From positions 124,001-188,000 of the forward strand of contig DAIOCN010000002.1 in assembly GCA_036747295.1 (NCBI GenBank): a stretch of 64,000 nucleotides of DNA, written 5' to 3'. The notes under the pieces were generated by a model. That model ran no database searches, was not told the DNA's origin, and was given only the letters and a program-made list of their open reading frames with translations. Below, piece by piece: positions 47,979 through 56,723 of this stretch (positions are counted from its first letter, which is position 1; every line of letters begins with the position of its first letter). A program made the translations under genes and the position numbers. The stretch is from UBA4736 sp002404015 (GTDB taxonomy: Bacteria > Chloroflexota > Dormibacteria > Dormibacterales > Dormibacteraceae).

Positions 47979-49514
47979 GTGCCAGGCCAGGACATCCTCG
48001 CGACCCACGCGGCCGTTCGGGGCGACAAGCCGGCGCTCATCGAGGGCGCCCGGACCGTTCTGTACCGCGACCTGAACGCGCGCGCCAGCCGGGCGGGCAA
48101 CCTGCTCGCCTCGCTCGGAGTGCAGCCGGGCGACCGGGTTGCCGTGATGCAGCACAACTCGATCGCCGGTTTCGAGATCTCGGGCGGGCTGCGCAAGATC
48201 GGGGTCGTGGGCGTGCCGGTCAACTTCCGCCTGCGCGGGGCGGAGGTGGCCTACCTGGTCAACGACAGCGGGGCCAAGGTCGTGATCGCCGGTGAGAGCT
48301 TCGTGCCGGTCGTGGAAGAGGCCCGCGCCGCTGTCCAGGGCGAGAGGATTTACCTGGCGGTGGGAGGTCACGTGCCGAGGGGCTGGTTGCCCTTCGAGGA
48401 GCTGATGTCGGAGTCGGAGGAGGCCGAGCCGGCGTCAGGACCGTCGGATGGCGGGCTGGGCGCCTCCATGGTCTATACCTCTGGCACGACCGGCCACCCC
48501 AAGGGCGCCTACCGGCCCAAGGGCCTGCCCCTGGAGCGGGTCGTGGAGGCGATCCAGGCCTTCGGCCTCGGCGAGAGCGACGTCCACCTCATGGCCGGGC
48601 CCGGCTACCACAGCGCCGTCGGCGCCTTCTGCCTGCTGACCGTCGCACTCGGCGGCACCATCGTCGTCATGCCGAAGTTCGACGCCGAGGAGGCCCTCCG
48701 GCTGATCGAGCGGCACCGGGTCTCGACGACCTTCATGGCCCCGGTCTTGATGCAGCGAATCGTGGACCTGCCCGAGGCCACCCGCGCGCGCTACGACGTG
48801 TCCTCCATGCGCGCCCTCATCGCGGGTGCGGCGCCCTTCCCCTTCCCGCTCAAGGAGCGCGTGGCCGCCTATTTCGAGGACTGCCTGTACGAGTTCTACG
48901 GCGCCACCGAGACCGGCTTCAACCTGGTGCTCCGGCCCGAGGAGCAGCTGGCAAGGCCCGGCTCGGCGGGCCGGCCGCTGTCCGGCCACGCGATCCGGCT
49001 GCTGGACGAGGCCGGCGAGGAGGTTCCGGTGGGTGTGCCGGGCGAGCTCTGGGTCCGCAACGACGGGCTCGCCGAGTACTTCAACAAGCCGGACGCGACG
49101 GCCAGTTCGCTGCGCGACGGATACTTCTCGGTCGGTGACGTGGCCTATCGCGACGGGGACGGCTTCTACTACATCTGTGACCGCCGGATCGACATGGTCA
49201 TCTCGGGCGGCGTGAACATCTACCCCGCCGAGGTCGAGGCCTGCCTGGCCGGCCACCCCGACGTGCTGGACGTGGCCGTGATCGGCGTGCCGGACGCCGA
49301 GTGGGGCGAATCGGTCAAAGCGGTCGTCTCGCCGCGCCCGGGGTCCTCGCCTGGCGAGGCGGAGCTGATCCAGTGGTGCCGGGTCCGGATCGCCGACTAC
49401 AAGCGGCCGCGCTCGGTCGACTTCGTGGCGGAGCTGCCGCGCGACCAGGCCGGCAAGCTGCTGAAGCGAAAGATCCGCGAGCCGTACTGGCAGGACGCGG
49501 GCAGGAGCGTGTGA
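47979..49514 (+). CDS. AMP-forming acyl-CoA synthetase/ligase
   Basis: A 511-aa adenylate-forming enzyme. The P-loop is YTSGTTGHPKGAYRP, motif YEFYGATETGF marks the acyl-adenylate site, and SVGDVAYRDGDGFYYICDRR with the hinge before SGGVNIYPAEVEACL leads to the C-terminal catalytic Lys in DQAGKLLKRKIRE. It activates a carboxylic acid to its CoA thioester; the chain type is unclear. GTG 47979 follows TAGCAT by seven bases. It probably feeds the beta-oxidation-type enzymes encoded further along. Confidence 0.92.
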   Translation: MPGQDILATHAAVRGDKPALIEGARTVLYRDLNARASRAGNLLASLGVQPGDRVAVMQHNSIAGFEISGGLRKIGVVGVPVNFRLRGAEVAYLVNDSGAKVVIAGESFVPVVEEARAAVQGERIYLAVGGHVPRGWLPFEELMSESEEAEPASGPSDGGLGASMVYTSGTTGHPKGAYRPKGLPLERVVEAIQAFGLGESDVHLMAGPGYHSAVGAFCLLTVALGGTIVVMPKFDAEEALRLIERHRVSTTFMAPVLMQRIVDLPEATRARYDVSSMRALIAGAAPFPFPLKERVAAYFEDCLYEFYGATETGFNLVLRPEEQLARPGSAGRPLSGHAIRLLDEAGEEVPVGVPGELWVRNDGLAEYFNKPDATASSLRDGYFSVGDVAYRDGDGFYYICDRRIDMVISGGVNIYPAEVEACLAGHPDVLDVAVIGVPDAEWGESVKAVVSPRPGSSPGEAELIQWCRVRIADYKRPRSVDFVAELPRDQAGKLLKRKIREPYWQDAGRSV

Positions 49515-49526
49515 TGGGCACTCCCG

Positions 49527-50132
49527 GTGAGCAGCCTGCTGGCGGGTCTCGCGGCCGGTTTTGCGATCGCGGCCTCGCCCGGCCCCATCTCGTTCCTGAC
49601 CGTCCGGCGCACGCTGGAGCGCGGCTGGTCTAGCGGACTCGCCTCCGGCTTCGGGGTCGCCACCGCTGACGCGATCTACGCCGCCCTCGCGGCGTTCGGC
49701 GTCGCCGCCGTCACCTCGGTCCTTAACGGCCAGCGGCGCTGGTTCGAGCTGGTCGGCGGGCTGGCGCTTGTGCTGCTCGGCGCCCGCTCGGCCCTGCGGC
49801 CGCCCGCGCTGGGCTCAGACGCGGCCCCGGCCGGCCCCGCCGGCCTGGCGACGATGTACGTGTCCATGGTCGGGCTGACCCTGGCCAACCCGCCCACGAT
49901 CCTTTCGTTTGCCGCGGTTTTCGCCGGGCTGGGCGTGGTCGCCCCCTACCCGCTGCTGCTGGTTGTGGGAGTCATGCTCGGCTCTGCGCTCTGGTGGCTG
50001 CTGGTCACCGGGGTCGCGGCCCTGGTGCGGCGCCGGATCGAGCCAATAGCGCGCCGGATCGCACTCGGCTCCGGGCTGCTCGTGGCCGGCTTCGGCGCGG
50101 CGGCCATCCTGACCGCTCTCTTCAAAAACTGA
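49527..50132 (+). CDS. LysE/RhtB-family exporter
   Basis: A 201-aa membrane protein with six helices and the family start AAGFAIAASPGPISFLTVRR. TLANPPTILSFAAVFAGLG in the middle is also typical. LysE-family proteins export amino acids or related small molecules. It begins 12 bp after the acyl-CoA synthetase stop, so it is probably co-transcribed. The specific substrate is unknown. Confidence 0.87.
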   Translation: MSSLLAGLAAGFAIAASPGPISFLTVRRTLERGWSSGLASGFGVATADAIYAALAAFGVAAVTSVLNGQRRWFELVGGLALVLLGARSALRPPALGSDAAPAGPAGLATMYVSMVGLTLANPPTILSFAAVFAGLGVVAPYPLLLVVGVMLGSALWWLLVTGVAALVRRRIEPIARRIALGSGLLVAGFGAAAILTALFKN

Positions 50133-50157
50133 CGACCGACCTGAAGGCGCCTGCCCG

Positions 50158-51045
50158 TCAGGCGGTGCTCCTCTTCGCCTTGGTGGAGTAGCGGGCATGG
50201 TGGCGGTGGATGACGTGCACCGCGCGGGAGACCGCGAAGGCGACGTCCCCGTCCGTGGGGTAGAGGATGCTGGGCCCGGCGATGACGCCGCGAACCTGAG
50301 AGTGGCCCAGAGCCTCCCACCACCTCTCGAGGTTCTCCACGCTCGGCTCGCCGCCAGAGATGATCGTGGGGAGGGTCGTCGCGGCCAGGATCGGCTCGAG
50401 GGGGTCGATGATAGGCACCTGCAGCCACGTGTAGGCCGAGCTGTTGCCCAGGCCGGCGGCCACCGCCATCGAGCGGATCAAGAACTCGGCTTCCATCGGC
50501 GTGGTCTGGACCTCGACCAGGGCCGGCCGCTCGCACCAGGCGAGGTGGTTAACGGCCTCGGCGACGGCGGCCATCCGCTCCGGCGTGGAGGGGTCGAGAT
50601 CGTCGATCCGGAGGTGCATCCGGCCGCCGTCAAGGTTGGCCGTCTCGATGGCGTCCGCCGTGTAGGCCGTGAAGCCGCCGTGGTACTGCAGGTCGGAGCC
50701 CGCCAGGCCACCCGGGTTCATGGATCCGATGACCAACCGGCGGTCCAGGGCGCCCAGCAGCGCCAGGTCGTCGACGACGTCGGGGGTGGCTACGATCCCC
50801 GCCACGCCCGGGTCCTGCAGGGCGGTGATGATCCGGCGCAGGAACTCGCCCCGGTTGGCCATCGCCGAGTAGTCGTCGCCGGCCTCGATCACGCCCCGCG
50901 CCGGCGCGTCAGCCGAGATCAGCAGGATGGGCCCGCGGTACTCGTCGAGGGGGCGGCGCCGGCGGGCGGCCAGTGCCTGGCGGATCAGCCGGGGCTGGGT
51001 GGCGCGGGTGTCGGACAGCAGCGCGATGGGGTCGAGTTGTTCCAC
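50158..51045 (-). CDS. Cgl0159-like aldolase-fold protein
   Basis: A 295-aa protein with a (beta/alpha)8 pattern: GPILLISADAPARGVIEAGD near the start, VAGIVATPDVVDDLALLG, LVIGSMNPGGLAGSDLQYHG and PALVEVQTTPMEAEF. I associate this set with the Cgl0159 family found in inositol catabolic loci of Corynebacterium, from memory. The methylmalonate-semialdehyde dehydrogenase gene upstream on the same strand supports that link. GTG 51045 has GGAG about 12 nt before it. Its enzymatic step is not established. Confidence 0.7.
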   Translation of the reverse strand: MEQLDPIALLSDTRATQPRLIRQALAARRRRPLDEYRGPILLISADAPARGVIEAGDDYSAMANRGEFLRRIITALQDPGVAGIVATPDVVDDLALLGALDRRLVIGSMNPGGLAGSDLQYHGGFTAYTADAIETANLDGGRMHLRIDDLDPSTPERMAAVAEAVNHLAWCERPALVEVQTTPMEAEFLIRSMAVAAGLGNSSAYTWLQVPIIDPLEPILAATTLPTIISGGEPSVENLERWWEALGHSQVRGVIAGPSILYPTDGDVAFAVSRAVHVIHRHHARYSTKAKRSTA

Positions 51046-51190
51046 TACAGCATCTCCGGGAGGGCGACCTCGAGCACTGCGGTGATTTTGACACTCCCAC
51101 GGGATATTGGGGGAACCAATCCATCGGACACCGCCATGTGGTGGTTGTCGGCCACCGCGGAACGTCGATACTTGCGCCCGAGCGGTGCCG

Positions 51191-52627
51191 TCACCAGCGG
51201 CTGACGAGCACCTTCTTTCGCGTGTAGAAGTCGAGGCCGTCGGTTCCGTGGATGTGCAGGTCGCCGTAGAAGGAGCTCTTCCAGCCGCTGAACGGGTAGA
51301 AGGCGAAGGGCTGGGCGGTGCCGACGTTGACCCCGACCATGCCGGCCTCGACCCGCTCCCGGAACTGGCGGGCGGCGTGGCCGCTGCGGGTGAAGATGAC
51401 CGCCATGTTGCCGTACGACATGCGGTTGGCGCGCGCGATCGCCCGGTCAAGGTCCTGCTCGCTGCTGACGCTCAGGACCGGGCCGAAGATCTCCTCCTTG
51501 CCCACGGTCATCGCGGCGCTGACATTGTCCAGCACGGTGGGGCCCAGGAAGAAACCCTGGCGCTCCAGGTGGCCGCGGCCGTCGGCCGCGATCGTGGCGC
51601 CTTCGGTAACGCCGCGGTCGATGTAGTCGAGGACCTTCTGGCGATGCTCAGCGCGGATCAGCGGCCCGACCTGGACCCCGGGCTCGTCGCCGGGCCCCAC
51701 CTTCAGCTTGGCCGCCTGGTCCGTGAGCGCCTCCATGAGCTCGCCGTGGATCTTGCCGACGGCGACCGCGGCCGAGACGGCCAGGCAGCGCTCGCCGGCG
51801 TTGCCGAAGGCGCTGTTCAGGATGGCCGGGACCGCGCTGTCAAGGTCGGCGTCCGGCATCACGATCGTGTGGTTCTTGGCCCCGCCGGCGGCCTGGACGC
51901 GCTTCTGGTGCCTGGCCGCCTGCTCGTAGACGTAGCGGGCGATCGGCTCGCTGCCCACGAAGCTGATGGCCCGGATCCGGGGCTCCTCGAGCAGCCCGTC
52001 CACGACCTCCTTGGCTCCGTGGACCACGTTGAGGACACCCTCCGGGAAGCCCGCCTCCAGGAAGATCTCCGCCAGCTTGTTCATTCCGAGAGGGGTCCGC
52101 TCGGATGGCTTCATGACGAACGTGTTGCCGGCCACGATGGCGAGCGGGAACATCCAGAGCGGGATCATCACGGGGAAGTTGAAGGGCGTGATCCCGCCCA
52201 CCACGCCGACCGGGAAGCGATACACGTCCTGATCCACGTCGCCAGAGACATTCCGTAGGGTGCGGCCCTGGAGGAGGGTGGGTGCGCCGCACGCAAAGTC
52301 CACGACCTCGATCCCGCGCCGGGTCTCGCCACGGGCCTCGTCCAGCGTCTTGCCGTGGTGGCGGGTGATGATTGCCGCCAGCTTCTCGAAGTCGCGCTCC
52401 AGCAGCTGCTTGTAGCGGAACATCAGCTGGACGCGCTCGGTCAGGGAGGTCCGAGACCAGCTCTCGTACGCCTTTTCGGCGTAGTCGGTAGCCTTCCGAA
52501 CCTCCTCTTTGGAGGAGAGCGGGACCTGCTCTATGACCTCGCCCGTGGCGGGGTTGAAAACAGGCAGCGTGTCAGCGTCCGGGCGGCTCCAGGCAGGGCC
52601 GATCAGGTTCGGGATCATTCCCGACAT
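51191..52627 (-). CDS. mmsA: CoA-acylating methylmalonate-semialdehyde dehydrogenase
   Basis: A 478-aa aldehyde dehydrogenase of the MmsA/IolA type, turning methylmalonate or malonate semialdehyde plus CoA and NAD into propionyl- or acetyl-CoA. The nucleophile is Cys near residue 281 in FGNAGERCLAVS. The replacement of the usual catalytic Glu loop by KNHTIVMPDADLD and the motif ITPFNFPVMIPLWMFP are typical of the CoA-dependent branch. It fits valine or inositol breakdown, as do the Cgl0159-like gene downstream and the hydroxyisobutyrate-type dehydrogenase gene further along. The 145 bp between it and the aldolase-like gene contain only ATTGG-GGGAA-CCAAT. Confidence 0.93.
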   Translation of the reverse strand: MSGMIPNLIGPAWSRPDADTLPVFNPATGEVIEQVPLSSKEEVRKATDYAEKAYESWSRTSLTERVQLMFRYKQLLERDFEKLAAIITRHHGKTLDEARGETRRGIEVVDFACGAPTLLQGRTLRNVSGDVDQDVYRFPVGVVGGITPFNFPVMIPLWMFPLAIVAGNTFVMKPSERTPLGMNKLAEIFLEAGFPEGVLNVVHGAKEVVDGLLEEPRIRAISFVGSEPIARYVYEQAARHQKRVQAAGGAKNHTIVMPDADLDSAVPAILNSAFGNAGERCLAVSAAVAVGKIHGELMEALTDQAAKLKVGPGDEPGVQVGPLIRAEHRQKVLDYIDRGVTEGATIAADGRGHLERQGFFLGPTVLDNVSAAMTVGKEEIFGPVLSVSSEQDLDRAIARANRMSYGNMAVIFTRSGHAARQFRERVEAGMVGVNVGTAQPFAFYPFSGWKSSFYGDLHIHGTDGLDFYTRKKVLVSRW

Positions 52628-52660
52628 TCTGGCCCGTGCTACGCCACGACCGGCCGGGGA

Positions 52661-53104
52661 CTATGCGCCCCCGCTGTCGCCGCCCTTGTGCTTGCCCGAG
52701 TCCATCTGGACGTTGCCGTTGAGGGTGGCGCCGTCCTCGATCACCAGGCGGGCGATCTTGACGTTGCCGTTCACGCTCCCTGAACCGGCGATGATGAGCT
52801 TGCCCCGCGCGGTGACGTCCCCGTTCACGTTCCCGCGCACGTTGACGTTCTTGCCCTCGATCCGGGCGTCCACGTTGGAGTCACCTTCGATCCGGACATC
52901 GCCCGTCGAGGACACCTCGCCCTGGACGGTGCTGCCCTGGATGCGGACGTCGCTCTCCGTCGTGAGCTTGCCCTCCAGGCGGTCCTTGGGGCCAAGGACA
53001 ATCGGTGAACCGGCCCCGTTGGCCGGTGGTTCGGGACGGCCGCGGTGACTCTTCACCTGGTGCTCCTCACCGTTCTCGGTCGGGGTCTCGGTCTGTACTT
53101 CCAT
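52661..53104 (-). CDS. bactofilin
   Basis: A 147-aa polymer-forming cytoskeletal protein. A disordered charged N-terminus is followed by about eight short beta-helix repeats (LTTESDVRIQGSTVQGEV, RIEGDSNVDARIEG, NVRGNVNGDVTARGK) and a Lys/Gly/Asp tail. Bactofilins form filaments that organise envelope enzymes and cell shape. ATG 53104 is preferred; a GTG at 53113 is nine bases upstream. No M23 peptidase gene, the common partner, is adjacent. Confidence 0.88.
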   Translation of the reverse strand: MEVQTETPTENGEEHQVKSHRGRPEPPANGAGSPIVLGPKDRLEGKLTTESDVRIQGSTVQGEVSSTGDVRIEGDSNVDARIEGKNVNVRGNVNGDVTARGKLIIAGSGSVNGNVKIARLVIEDGATLNGNVQMDSGKHKGGDSGGA

Positions 53105-53209
53105 ACTTCCCACTCCATGCCATGCCGGGATTTTCGACGCCCATCGGGCTACACAGCGACCGTGCGCGGTGGGGCCAAGGGTAGGATCTTAGGCCAAGAC
53201 GTCCCGACC

Positions 53210-54049
53210 TTGCCGCACTCAAAGACTCCTTCTTACCGGGACCTGGCCATCGCGTTCTTCGATTCCGTCGCGCCTGAGTACGACTCCTGGGCCGGCGGCC
53301 TCCATGCCCGGGTGGCCGGGCGCCTGGCCGAGCTGGCGGATCCCCAGCCCGGCCAGTCCGTGCTCGACGTGGGAACCGGGACGGGGCTCGTCGCCCTGCA
53401 GCTCGGGCGGAGCGTCGGCCGCCGCGGCCAGGTGGTCGGAGTCGACCTCTCGGAGAAGATGCTGGCGGTGGCGCGCTGGCGCTCGCTCAGGAACACGAGG
53501 CTCCTGGCGATGGACGCCGACCGGCTTGTCTTTCGGGACGCCTCGTTCGACTTGGTTACATTCGGCGACGTGCTGGGCTACCTGGACGACCCGCTGGTCT
53601 CGCTGGAGGAGGCCAGGCGAATCCTCCGGCCGGAGGGCCGGATCGCCATCTCGGTGAGGCGGCGATCCCTCAACACCGAGGCCCAGGAGGTCTTCTACCG
53701 GCTGCTCGACGAGCTGATCCCGGAGCTGCCGCTCACGATTCCCCTGTCGCATCCAGACCTAGAGCGACTGGGGGAGACCGAGTCGATCACCGAGCTGCTG
53801 GACACCGCCGGCTTCGGGGAGCCCCAGCTCATGACGATGGTCACGGGCGCGCGCCTGGAGGGCCCCGCCTCCTGGGTCGGTTTGATGAGGGGCGCAGGTC
53901 CCCGGCCCCATGCCCTCATCGGGACCATGGGCCCGGCCCTTCGGCAGCAGTTCGAGCACTTCGTGGGCCGGGAGATGGCGAAGCTGGGCGAGGACGCCTT
54001 CCACTACCACGAGGCGTTCACCTTCGCCACTGCCCGCGCCCCGGGCTAG
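53210..54049 (+). CDS. class I SAM-dependent methyltransferase (UbiE-like)
   Basis: About 279 aa from TTG 53210. Motif I is VLDVGTGTGLVALQLG, followed by GVDLSEKMLAVARW (motif post-I) and FDLVTFGDVLGYLDDP (motif II). The N-terminal FFDSVAPEYDSWAGGLHARV resembles quinone/lipid methyltransferases. Start is uncertain: the frame is open to 53045, but the part before 53180 overlaps the divergent bactofilin gene. TAGGAT at 53182-53187 is a promoter candidate. The methyl acceptor is unknown. Confidence 0.8.
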   Translation: MPHSKTPSYRDLAIAFFDSVAPEYDSWAGGLHARVAGRLAELADPQPGQSVLDVGTGTGLVALQLGRSVGRRGQVVGVDLSEKMLAVARWRSLRNTRLLAMDADRLVFRDASFDLVTFGDVLGYLDDPLVSLEEARRILRPEGRIAISVRRRSLNTEAQEVFYRLLDELIPELPLTIPLSHPDLERLGETESITELLDTAGFGEPQLMTMVTGARLEGPASWVGLMRGAGPRPHALIGTMGPALRQQFEHFVGREMAKLGEDAFHYHEAFTFATARAPG

Positions 54050-54071
54050 CAGGCCGCGCCCGGTTGCGGAC

Positions 54072-54878
54072 CTAACTACCCGTCCAGGTGGGCTTCCGCT
54101 TGCCCAGGAATGCTTCGACCCCCTCCTTGAAGTCGTGGCTCATGTAGGCCTGGACAACCAGGTCGTGCCCCCCGTCCTTGGGTGCCATCTGCTCGCGGAT
54201 CCGGCGCAGCGCCTCCTTGGTCGTCGCCAGCGTGAGCGGCGCCTGGCCGGCCAGGGTCCGGGCCAGCTCCTCTGCCCGCACCGGCAGCGAATCCTCGTCC
54301 GGCGTCACCTCGTTCAGCCAGCCGATCGCCCGAGCCTCGTCGGCCTCGACCAGGCGCGAGGTGAAAATGATGTCCTTGACGCGGGCCGGGCCGACCAGGA
54401 CCGATAGCCTGACGAAGTTGCCCATCGACAGCGTGTTGCCGAGCGTCCTGGCAATCGGGAAACCGAAGCGCGTGGAGGGAGAGCCGATCCGCATGTCGCA
54501 GGCGGAGGCGATCCCGGCGCCGCCCCCTGTGCACGCGCCCTGGATGGCGGCGACGGTCGGCACCCGGACCGCCTCCAGCGCGTTGAGCACGCGGTCCATG
54601 CGGCCCTCGTAGTCGAGGGCGTCCTGCTCCGTCTCGAACGCGCGGAACTGGGAGATATCGGTGCCGGCGGCGAACGCCTTGCCACCGGCGCCGGCGAACA
54701 CGATCACCTTGATCGAGCGGTCCCGGTTGGCCTCCACCGAGATGTCGTGCACCGCCTCGTACATGGCGAAGGTCAGCGCGTTGCGAGCCTGCGGCCGGTT
54801 GAACGTGACCCAGGCCAGCTCGCCTTCGTCCCCACGCCGCTCGAACTGGATCTCGTCGGTCTTCAGCTCGATCGTCAT
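54072..54878 (-). CDS. enoyl-CoA hydratase/isomerase family protein
   Basis: A 268-aa crotonase-fold enzyme. The oxyanion-hole segments are KAFAAGTDISQFRAF and IQGACTGGGAGIASACDMRI. The C-terminal helix ends EGVEAFLGKRKPTWTG as usual. The first catalytic Glu position of hydratases appears as GNTLSMGNFVR, without the usual Glu, so it may be an isomerase or other crotonase activity. It overlaps the CoA-transferase gene by 4 bp (ATGA), so both act on the same CoA ester. Confidence 0.87.
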   Translation of the reverse strand: MTIELKTDEIQFERRGDEGELAWVTFNRPQARNALTFAMYEAVHDISVEANRDRSIKVIVFAGAGGKAFAAGTDISQFRAFETEQDALDYEGRMDRVLNALEAVRVPTVAAIQGACTGGGAGIASACDMRIGSPSTRFGFPIARTLGNTLSMGNFVRLSVLVGPARVKDIIFTSRLVEADEARAIGWLNEVTPDEDSLPVRAEELARTLAGQAPLTLATTKEALRRIREQMAPKDGGHDLVVQAYMSHDFKEGVEAFLGKRKPTWTGS

Positions 54879-56074
54879 GGCCTGACTATGATCCCCGAGC
54901 TCGCCAGCCGCTCCACGTCGGCCGCCGAGTAGCCCAGCTCGTCCAGGACCTCGGCCGAGTGCTCGCCCAGGAGGGGACCGGCGTGGTCGCGGACCACCGC
55001 CGTCGCGGCGAACCGCATCGGCGAGCCGAGCTGCTCGACGGCGCCCAGCGTAGTGTGGGGCGCCTTCCAGAAGAAGTCGCGGGCCGCCAGGTGCTGGTCC
55101 CGGAAGACCTGGCCGTAGTCCTGGATCGCCCCGCAGGGAACCCCCGCCTCCTGCAGGGCCGCGATCCAGTGGGCCATCGGCCGCCCCGCGGTGACCTCCT
55201 CGATCATGGGGATCAGCAGCGGCCGGTTGCGGTGTCGCGAAGGATTGTCCGCGAACCGTTCGTCCGCCACCCACTCCGGGTGTCCGAGGACTCTGCAAAA
55301 CGACTCCCAGTTCCGGATCGAGGTGGCGCCGACCGTGAAGTACCCGTCGGCAGCCCGGATCGCTTGGTAGGGGGCGGAGGTCTGGTGGGCCGAGCCCAGC
55401 GGCCCCGGGATCTCCCCCGTCGCGAAGAACTTGCCCGCCTCCCAGACCGCCAGCGAGACGCCGGCCTCGAACAGGCAGACGTCGATGAACTGCCCCCGCC
55501 CGTCCCTCTCCCTCGCTCGAAGCGCGGAGACCGCGGCCAGCGCCCCGTAGAGAGCGCACACGAGGTCCGCCACCGGTACCCCGACCTTGACCGGGTCGCC
55601 GCCCGGCTCTCCGGTGATCGACATGAGTCCGCTCATCCCCTGGGCCATGATGTCCAGTCCCGCGAGCTGCGAGTAGGGCCCGGACTGCCCCCACCCCGAG
55701 GCCGCCACGTACACGAGCATCGGGTTCAGGGCGGAGAGCGTGGCGTAGTCCAGCTCCAGGTCCGTCATGGTTCCCGGCCGCAGGTTCTCTACCACCACGT
55801 CCGCGGTCGCGGCGAGCCGGCGGAACACCTCCTTGCCTTTCGGGGTCTTCAGGTCGAGGGCCAGCGAGCGCTTGTTCCGGTTCAGCCTCACAAAGTTGGA
55901 CGATTCGCCGTCCAGGAACGGCCCCGTCTTGCGGACCTCGTCGCCGCCGGCCGCCGGCGACTCGACCTTGATGACGTCCGCGCCCAGGTCGGCCAGCTGC
56001 ATCGCGCAGAAAGGGCCGGCCATGTAGTTGCCGACCTCCACCACGCGCACGCCGGCTAGCGGCGGGCTCGGCAT
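54875..56074 (-). CDS. class III CoA-transferase (CaiB/BaiF)
   Basis: A 399-aa family III CoA-transferase. It starts PLAGVRVVEVGNYMAGPFCA, with LADLGADVIKVESP and GLDIMAQGMSGLMSITGEP; the catalytic Asp is in the last motif (LDIMAQ). The C-terminal HSAEVLDELGYSAADVERL is standard. It exchanges CoA between organic acids. It is first in an operon with the crotonase-type gene and probably activates a substrate for it. Confidence 0.92.
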   Translation of the reverse strand: MPSPPLAGVRVVEVGNYMAGPFCAMQLADLGADVIKVESPAAGGDEVRKTGPFLDGESSNFVRLNRNKRSLALDLKTPKGKEVFRRLAATADVVVENLRPGTMTDLELDYATLSALNPMLVYVAASGWGQSGPYSQLAGLDIMAQGMSGLMSITGEPGGDPVKVGVPVADLVCALYGALAAVSALRARERDGRGQFIDVCLFEAGVSLAVWEAGKFFATGEIPGPLGSAHQTSAPYQAIRAADGYFTVGATSIRNWESFCRVLGHPEWVADERFADNPSRHRNRPLLIPMIEEVTAGRPMAHWIAALQEAGVPCGAIQDYGQVFRDQHLAARDFFWKAPHTTLGAVEQLGSPMRFAATAVVRDHAGPLLGEHSAEVLDELGYSAADVERLASSGIIVRP

Positions 56075-56224
56075 AGTGGCTCCACTAGGCTGAAAAGGCT
56101 ACTCGCCCGAGGCGTCTCCCATGATGGCCGCAGGGTCCGCCGCACTGCCCTCGCCACCATGGTCAGGCTGGCGCTGGTCGCCGGCGCAGGGTACGGCTCG
56201 CGCCCGCCCCCGACTTCGCGGGGG

Positions 56225-56425
56225 TTAGCTGCCGGCCGTCCTCCGCATCCCCGCCGGCGGGGTGACGATGGTGGTCTCGCCGCCTTTGCTGAGGGGGCTC
56301 TCGCCGACCTTCTGGTCCCACATCTGAACCAGCTTCTCCCGCCTCCGAACACCGTGCTCGGGGTCGAAGAAATAGGCCAGAGCGGCCCCCGCGCCGACCA
56401 GTACCAGCGTCCTCGTTAGTCTCAT
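56225..56425 (-). CDS. YtxH-like small membrane-anchored protein
   Basis: A 66-aa protein: one helix (LTRTLVLVGAGAALAYFF) runs into DPEHGVRRREKLVQMWDQK, a pattern seen in many short envelope or stress proteins (AYFFDPxxGxRRR). ATG 56425 is in the palindrome GTCTCATGAGAC, and CAGACT ends six bases before it. In-frame starts further upstream would include that promoter and are rejected. Role unknown. Confidence 0.65.
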   Translation of the reverse strand: MRLTRTLVLVGAGAALAYFFDPEHGVRRREKLVQMWDQKVGESPLSKGGETTIVTPPAGMRRTAGS

Positions 56426-56431
56426 GAGACC

Positions 56432-56437
56432 AGTCTG
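56432..56437 (-). promoter_or_regulatory. -10 element, leaderless start of YtxH-like gene
   Basis: On the minus strand CAGACT ends 6 nt before the ATG at 56425. Confidence 0.35.
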
Positions 56438-56471
56438 ACAGGCGGTTCGGCACTCGGCCAGCAAGGGATCA

Positions 56472-56627
56472 CTAGGCGCGGCCCCCGGTGCCCCGTGAAA
56501 TTCGCGCGTCCTCGTCGGGGTTCATAGACTGCAGCGTCACAAACCTCTTGAGGGTGGGCAGGAGCCGGTTCTGCAGTTCCTTGCGGGATGTCATCCAGAT
56601 GAATTCGGGCTCGGTGAAGGGGAACAT
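56472..56627 (-). CDS. short 51-aa hypothetical protein
   Basis: A compact ORF with a good ribosome site: GAGGAG lies about seven bases before ATG 56627. The product starts MFPFTEPEFIWMTSRKEL and ends in a charged tail (NPDEDARISRGTGGRA); it is acidic-aromatic then basic. The start region resembles short proteins with an FPF-EPEFIW motif, but I cannot name a family. An AT-rich promoter region (TATACT on the minus strand near 56672) precedes it, shared with the divergent CGNR gene. Confidence 0.55.
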   Translation of the reverse strand: MFPFTEPEFIWMTSRKELQNRLLPTLKRFVTLQSMNPDEDARISRGTGGRA

Positions 56628-56711
56628 CAGCAACTCCTCAACATAACCAGTGAATAGTGATTACCAGTTAGTATAACCCGTAAACACTGTTTGAGGGTGA
56701 GTTATTCGCGG
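56628..56711. promoter_or_regulatory. AT-rich divergent control region with ACCAGT repeats
   Basis: This is the most AT-rich non-coding stretch of the area. ACCAGT occurs at 56646-56651 and 56663-56668, 17 bp apart, next to GTGAATAGTGA. TATACT on the minus strand serves the 51-aa gene; TAGACT on the plus strand serves the CGNR gene. Confidence 0.4.
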
Positions 56712-56717
56712 TAGACT
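56712..56717 (+). promoter_or_regulatory. -10 element, leaderless start of CGNR gene
   Basis: TAGACT ends 6 nt before the GTG at 56724. Confidence 0.5.
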
Positions 56718-56723
56718 TCAGCT

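Noticed and set aside
26632..53104. Identical 13-nt starts (ATGGAAGTACAGA) of the histone-like and bactofilin genes
   Set aside because: The upstream regions and the rest of the proteins differ; the shared bases are too few to show common origin.
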